From: Paraburkholderia dioscoreae
GTDB taxonomy: Bacteria; Pseudomonadota; Gammaproteobacteria; Burkholderiales; Burkholderiaceae
Direction: 5' to 3'
Length of the DNA stretch: 64,000 bases
Assembly (NCBI RefSeq): GCF_902459535.1
Contig: NZ_LR699554.1
Span: 2,790,001-2,854,000 of the forward strand
Below, in pieces: positions 60,662-64,000 of the stretch (its first letter is position 1; the number at the start of each line of letters is the position of its first letter). The notes beneath the pieces were generated by a model. It was given only the letters and a program-made list of their open reading frames with translations, made no database searches and was not told the origin of the DNA. The translations under genes and the position numbers were made by a program.

Positions 60662-61426
60662 TTAGCGCGATGCGCTGACCAGCGGCTGCAACTGCGGCAG
60701 GATCTCGGTGCTCGCGCGAGCCACGTCGTTCGGGAAGTCGATTTCGATCCAGGGCGCGCCGGTCACGTCGGCGGTATGAAACACCTGGCTGCGCTCCAGC
60801 AGCAGGTCGCGCACCGCTTCTTCGTGCGGCATGTTGGCCCGGCCGCTATCCACGTAGCCGGCCACGATCTCCGCGAAGCGTTGCGCGGTTTCCTGACGGA
60901 AGCGGAAGAACCCGACCGATTCGCCAATGGTGTCGTACTCGAGATTGACGGCAAGCTGCTTGCGCAGTTCGACCGGCACATCATCTTTCAGACACAGCTT
61001 GACCGGCTCGTCGCCGGCTTCGAAATCACGGTCGATCAGCAGGCGGTTGACGGTCTCGCCCGCCACCAGCGCGTTCAGAATGCGCTCGTCGTAGAGCACG
61101 TCGGCGTCCATCAACAGCACGTCGCCGCCGCGCGTGAGCGCCTCGGCCACCGTGTGCACCGTCAGCACGCTGCCCAGGTCGTAACGCGTGTTCAGCACCG
61201 TTTCCACCTTATGCGGCCAGTTGATGCGCTCCAGTTCCGCCTGCACCGATTCCGGCTGAAAGCCGAGCGCCAGCACGACGTCGGTCACGCCGGCGTTTTC
61301 AAGCATTTGCAAATGCCGTTCGAGCAGGCTCATGCCGTCGAACTGCAACAGACACTTCGGGAACTGCGCTTGCGGCGGTTGCTGGAGACGCAGGCCGAGG
61401 CCCGCTGCGAGGATGATGGCACGCAT
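60662..61426 (-). CDS. Sugar/phosphocholine-type nucleotidyltransferase
   Basis: A 254-residue GT-A-fold NTP transferase. The N-terminal loop is LAAGLGLRL with PKCLLQFDGMSLLERHL, the metal motif is DAD (107-109), and WIEIDFPNDVARA near the C-terminus matches LicC and PntC-type cytidylyltransferases. It likely makes a CDP-alcohol (CDP-choline, CDP-aminoethylphosphonate or similar) for the CDP-alcohol phosphatidyltransferase in the same operon. AAAGGA precedes ATG 61426. Confidence 0.83.
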   Translation of the reverse strand: MRAIILAAGLGLRLQQPPQAQFPKCLLQFDGMSLLERHLQMLENAGVTDVVLALGFQPESVQAELERINWPHKVETVLNTRYDLGSVLTVHTVAEALTRGGDVLLMDADVLYDERILNALVAGETVNRLLIDRDFEAGDEPVKLCLKDDVPVELRKQLAVNLEYDTIGESVGFFRFRQETAQRFAEIVAGYVDSGRANMPHEEAVRDLLLERSQVFHTADVTGAPWIEIDFPNDVARASTEILPQLQPLVSASR

Positions 61427-61453
61427 GCGCGGTCCTTTGAAAAAATACGGAGT

Positions 61454-62473
61454 TTAATCGACAGCCGGCACGCGCCCCAAGGCACGGCGCCGTTGCCAGC
61501 TTCGTTCGCTGAAGTGCAACACCAGCAGACCCGGCAAGCCTAGCAGGATTTCGCGCGCGCGCTTGGCGAGCGACAACGCCAACGCGGCGTCCGGCGGCAA
61601 ACCGACCAGTGGCGCGAGCAGCAGATAGCCGCCCTCCTGCACGCCGAGCGAGCCCGGGATCATGAACGCGGCACCGCGAATGGCTTGCCCCAGACTTTCG
61701 AGCAACAGTGCGTCGACCCAGTCGACCGGATGCCCGAGAAAGCGCAGCGCGAGCCACACCTCCACCGTGCCGATGATCCAGCCCAAAAGACTCATCACGA
61801 AGCTCGCCGCCACGCGGCCGCGTTCGCGGTACATGGCCTGCACGGCGGCGTCGACGGCTTCGGCGCGCGTCATCAACGAAGACCAGTCGCGCTTGCCGAA
61901 CATCTTCGAGACCACGCCGAGCAACCGGCCGAACAGACCGCGCCGCTGCGCATAGTAAAACCCGACGATCATCGCGCCCAGCACGCCGGTGGCGATCAGC
62001 GTGGCGGTTTGCAGGTCGTGCAGCCCGCCGTGCGCGGCGTAAGCGCCGAACAGCAGCAGGCCGCCCAGTGCGAAAACGATTTGCGCAAGCGCCTGCGCGG
62101 TCGTGCTGACCGTGATCGCGGCGGCGGCGTCGCGCAGGCGCATGCCGCGCTGGGACAATTGCCGCACCATGACCACCGGCCCGCCGATCTGGCCGGCCGG
62201 CAACAGACTATTCACGGATTCACCGATCCAGCGCGAGAACAGCGCGTCGCGCAACGACAGATCGTGATGCACACCGTCACGACGGTGCCGGAACAGTACT
62301 GAGATCGCACCGGCGTCGACCATGAGCGGCACGAGGTGGAACGCGGCGACGAGCGCGAGTCCCCAGCCTGCCGTAAGCAGTGTCGAAGCCACCGAGCCGA
62401 AACCCTGCCACGCCAGCAGGCCGACAAACAGCGCCGTCCCGATCGACAGCAGTATCAGGGCCGCGCGGTTCAT
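61454..62473 (-). CDS. UPF0104 / HpnL-like membrane protein
   Basis: A 339-residue inner-membrane protein with seven to eight hydrophobic segments. The family motif SVNSLLPAGQIGGPVVMV lies near 85-105, and later FMIPGSLGVQEGGYLLLAPLVGLP. This is the lysylphosphatidylglycerol-synthetase-like flippase domain (UPF0104/HpnL). It starts inside the stop of the oxygenase gene (ATGA at 62470-62473). Its likely job is moving the lipid product across the membrane. Confidence 0.85.
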   Translation of the reverse strand: MNRAALILLSIGTALFVGLLAWQGFGSVASTLLTAGWGLALVAAFHLVPLMVDAGAISVLFRHRRDGVHHDLSLRDALFSRWIGESVNSLLPAGQIGGPVVMVRQLSQRGMRLRDAAAAITVSTTAQALAQIVFALGGLLLFGAYAAHGGLHDLQTATLIATGVLGAMIVGFYYAQRRGLFGRLLGVVSKMFGKRDWSSLMTRAEAVDAAVQAMYRERGRVAASFVMSLLGWIIGTVEVWLALRFLGHPVDWVDALLLESLGQAIRGAAFMIPGSLGVQEGGYLLLAPLVGLPPDAALALSLAKRAREILLGLPGLLVLHFSERSWQRRRALGRVPAVD

Positions 62474-63282
62474 GCGTGGTCCTTCCCGCGCCGGGTCATC
62501 TGACGGAACACCTGGCGGAAGCCGAAGTACGCAATCGCGTCCTTCATGTTCGAGATGAAACGACGCCACGGCCGCATGTTGGGGTCCGTCACATACTCGA
62601 AAGTGAGCGACACGCGCATTTCGCTCGCACCGGCCGGCGTGATGCGATGGCGCAGCTTGTCGCCGTCGAAGAACACGAGGCCGCCCGGCGGAATCTGCAC
62701 GGAGCCCGGTTGATCCGCGACATCGGGATTGCGCGTGTGCAGTTCGTAGTCGAGCCGGCACGACGATTCGTCGATCACGCCGAGCAGCAGCGTGTAGCGG
62801 CGGCCGTCATAGTACGAAGTATCGTAGTGCCAGCCGATGTGGTCGCCCGGCCGCGTGTAATAGTACAGCGCGTACGCGTGCGGATCGTCGGCGGGCGAGA
62901 GCTGCAGCTTGTCGCCGCTCAGTTGTTCCAGCCAGCCGATCAGTTCCTTCGAGCGGTACAGCTCGGCGATGAACGGCGCGAGGCGGTCGATCGTATGGCG
63001 GCTGACGCTGCCGCCCTGCTTATGACCCGGCAGATAGTTGCGGTTCACTTCCTCGAGCAGCGAACGCGCGCTGTGGACGAGCTGCGCCGTGACTTCGGGC
63101 GCGAGGAAGTCTTCCAGATAAAGAAACGCGTCCTGTTCGGCGAAATCCTTGCGCAGACGCGGGTTGTCGAACCCGCGCGTGCGGCTCGCGATCGCGCGGT
63201 CGGCATTCGGCGCGGGCGGGGCGGCGGGCGAGCCGGCTGCGGAAACTGGCGCGATCACGTCGTCTTCGGCGTGCATACTCAT
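62470..63282 (-). CDS. 2-oxoglutarate/Fe(II)-dependent hydroxylase
   Basis: A 270-residue oxygenase of the prolyl-4-hydroxylase-like type. Iron ligands are His152 and Asp154 (GWHYDTSYYDG) and His212 (LRHRITP). Arg223 (MRVSLTF) should bind 2-oxoglutarate. It starts at ATG 63282, overlapping the phosphatidyltransferase stop. It probably hydroxylates the lipid or its head group; the substrate is unknown. Confidence 0.87.
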   Translation of the reverse strand: MSMHAEDDVIAPVSAAGSPAAPPAPNADRAIASRTRGFDNPRLRKDFAEQDAFLYLEDFLAPEVTAQLVHSARSLLEEVNRNYLPGHKQGGSVSRHTIDRLAPFIAELYRSKELIGWLEQLSGDKLQLSPADDPHAYALYYYTRPGDHIGWHYDTSYYDGRRYTLLLGVIDESSCRLDYELHTRNPDVADQPGSVQIPPGGLVFFDGDKLRHRITPAGASEMRVSLTFEYVTDPNMRPWRRFISNMKDAIAYFGFRQVFRQMTRRGKDHA

Positions 63283-63980
63283 TCGCTGGCCCAAATCTGG
63301 CTGGTTTCGGAGGCCTTGGCGGCATCGGGCGCAGGCCGGGCGGCGCGGCGTGCCACGCGCCAATGATCGATCACCACCCAGACGGCGAATAGCGGCGCGC
63401 CGATCGACGCGACCACGACGAAGGGCATGACGACGCTCGTCAGCGTGACGATGGGCAGCAGATACAGCACGTCTTCGGTTTCGAAGCCACCGACGGACGC
63501 CTGCTTCGTGCCCGCCTTGCCGGCCATTTCCTCGATGCGCATGCGCAGGAAGAAGATCAGCGCGATTGCCACGCCGGCCACGGCACCGAGCACGCCCGGC
63601 GCAACTTTCAATCCGCCGACGTGCGCGGCGCCCACACCGATGCCCATGCCGACGAACAGCATCACGGTCACGAGCGCGTCGCAGGCGAGGTCGTAAAAAT
63701 GACCGATCCGGCTCGACTTTCCGCCGATGCGCGCGAGCTCGCCGTCCGTATGGTCGACAAAATTCGACAGCACGATCAGAAAAGCGCCGGCATTGGCCCA
63801 GGCAAATTCGCCGTGAGCAAGGCACAGGGCGCCTGCCAGCCCGATCAGCAGGCGCAGCGTGGTCAGATGGTTCGGCGTGACCCACGTGTTCACGAGCGGA
63901 GTCACGAGCCGGCGAGCGAGCCGCGCGTCCCATGTTCTGGGCGGCGGAACGTTAATTGGAGTTGAGGGTCGCGAATTCAT
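63279..63980 (-). CDS. CDP-alcohol phosphatidyltransferase
   Basis: A 233-residue inner-membrane enzyme with the full active-site motif D79-G-x2-A83-R84-x8-G93-x3-D97-x3-D101 (TDGELARIGGKSSRIGHFYD). It joins an alcohol or a diacylglycerol to a CDP-linked partner. Transmembrane segments surround the motif. ATG 63980 is 20 bases from the window edge, so the operon may continue upstream. The substrate is uncertain. Confidence 0.9.
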   Translation of the reverse strand: MNSRPSTPINVPPPRTWDARLARRLVTPLVNTWVTPNHLTTLRLLIGLAGALCLAHGEFAWANAGAFLIVLSNFVDHTDGELARIGGKSSRIGHFYDLACDALVTVMLFVGMGIGVGAAHVGGLKVAPGVLGAVAGVAIALIFFLRMRIEEMAGKAGTKQASVGGFETEDVLYLLPIVTLTSVVMPFVVVASIGAPLFAVWVVIDHWRVARRAARPAPDAAKASETSQIWASE

Positions 63981-64000
63981 AACCCGGAAATATATACGGG

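Noticed and set aside
1..64000. tRNA, rRNA, insertion sequences, phage genes and replication origin
   Set aside because: No cloverleaf, rRNA-like stretch, transposase motif or DnaA-box cluster was noticed on either strand by reading; a covariance-model search could still find a small RNA.

Overview
The window reads as a chromosomal segment of a beta-proteobacterium of the Burkholderia/Paraburkholderia group. This is inferred from the high G+C, the dense operons with ATGA overlaps, the FisR-PDO-SQR sulfide module, the pcaIJBDC order and the many LysR, MocR and TetR regulators. I see no rRNA, tRNA, CRISPR array, insertion sequence or phage gene. I identified 55 protein genes; the first is cut by the left edge.

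Layout. 1-5505 (+): a xylose/ribose-type ABC importer (binding protein, single-domain ATPase, permease) followed by an SDR dehydrogenase and an FGGY kinase, a likely pentitol or pentose catabolic operon. 5589-8213: a small secreted protein, a LysR regulator and a bicupin. 8436-13529: a sulfide/persulfide oxidation module, with FisR (sigma-54 activator) divergent from persulfide dioxygenase, DUF442-SQR and TauE. A sigma-54 promoter and a large palindrome lie between them. 13693-18478: a LysE exporter, a MocR regulator divergent from omega-amino acid:pyruvate aminotransferase, a histone-H1-like protein and a small acidic protein.

18583-33739: the most interesting locus. An 11-gene minus-strand operon faces a divergent TetR gene across a perfect 7-4-7 palindrome. 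In transcription order it encodes a 6-hydroxynicotinate reductase-like Fe-S protein, a UPF0280 (ApbE-like) protein, two paralogous DUF1185 proteins, a fused LivH-LivM permease, LivG, LivF, an enamidase-like amidohydrolase, a [2Fe-2S] subunit, a molybdenum hydroxylase fused to three cytochrome c domains, and a binding protein. Together they look like uptake, hydroxylation, reduction and hydrolytic ring opening of an N-heterocycle such as nicotinate. This reductive chemistry is best known from anaerobic clostridia.

33845-41184 (-): a lower-GC polysaccharide island with wzm, wzt (with a C-terminal cargo domain), a double glycosyltransferase, a coiled-coil methyltransferase resembling a WbdD-type chain terminator, and wecB. 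41575-46878: beta-ketoadipate genes pcaIJBDC and a divergent LysR gene, with tandem PcaR-like sites upstream of pcaI. 47016-52325: folE, a DedA-rhodanese fusion, a Cache-GGDEF diguanylate cyclase, a CHAD protein and an atypical SDR. 52532-60488: PiT phosphate transporter, PPK2, a VOC protein, an HtrA-like protease, gamma-glutamyltransferase and an MFS exporter. 60662-63980 (-): a four-gene operon (CDP-alcohol phosphatidyltransferase, 2OG-Fe(II) oxygenase, UPF0104 membrane protein, nucleotidyltransferase) that looks like a pathway for an unusual lipid head group.

Functions are assigned from recognisable motifs and gene context. No database search was possible. Start codons were chosen from ribosome-binding sites and operon spacing, and doubtful ones are flagged.
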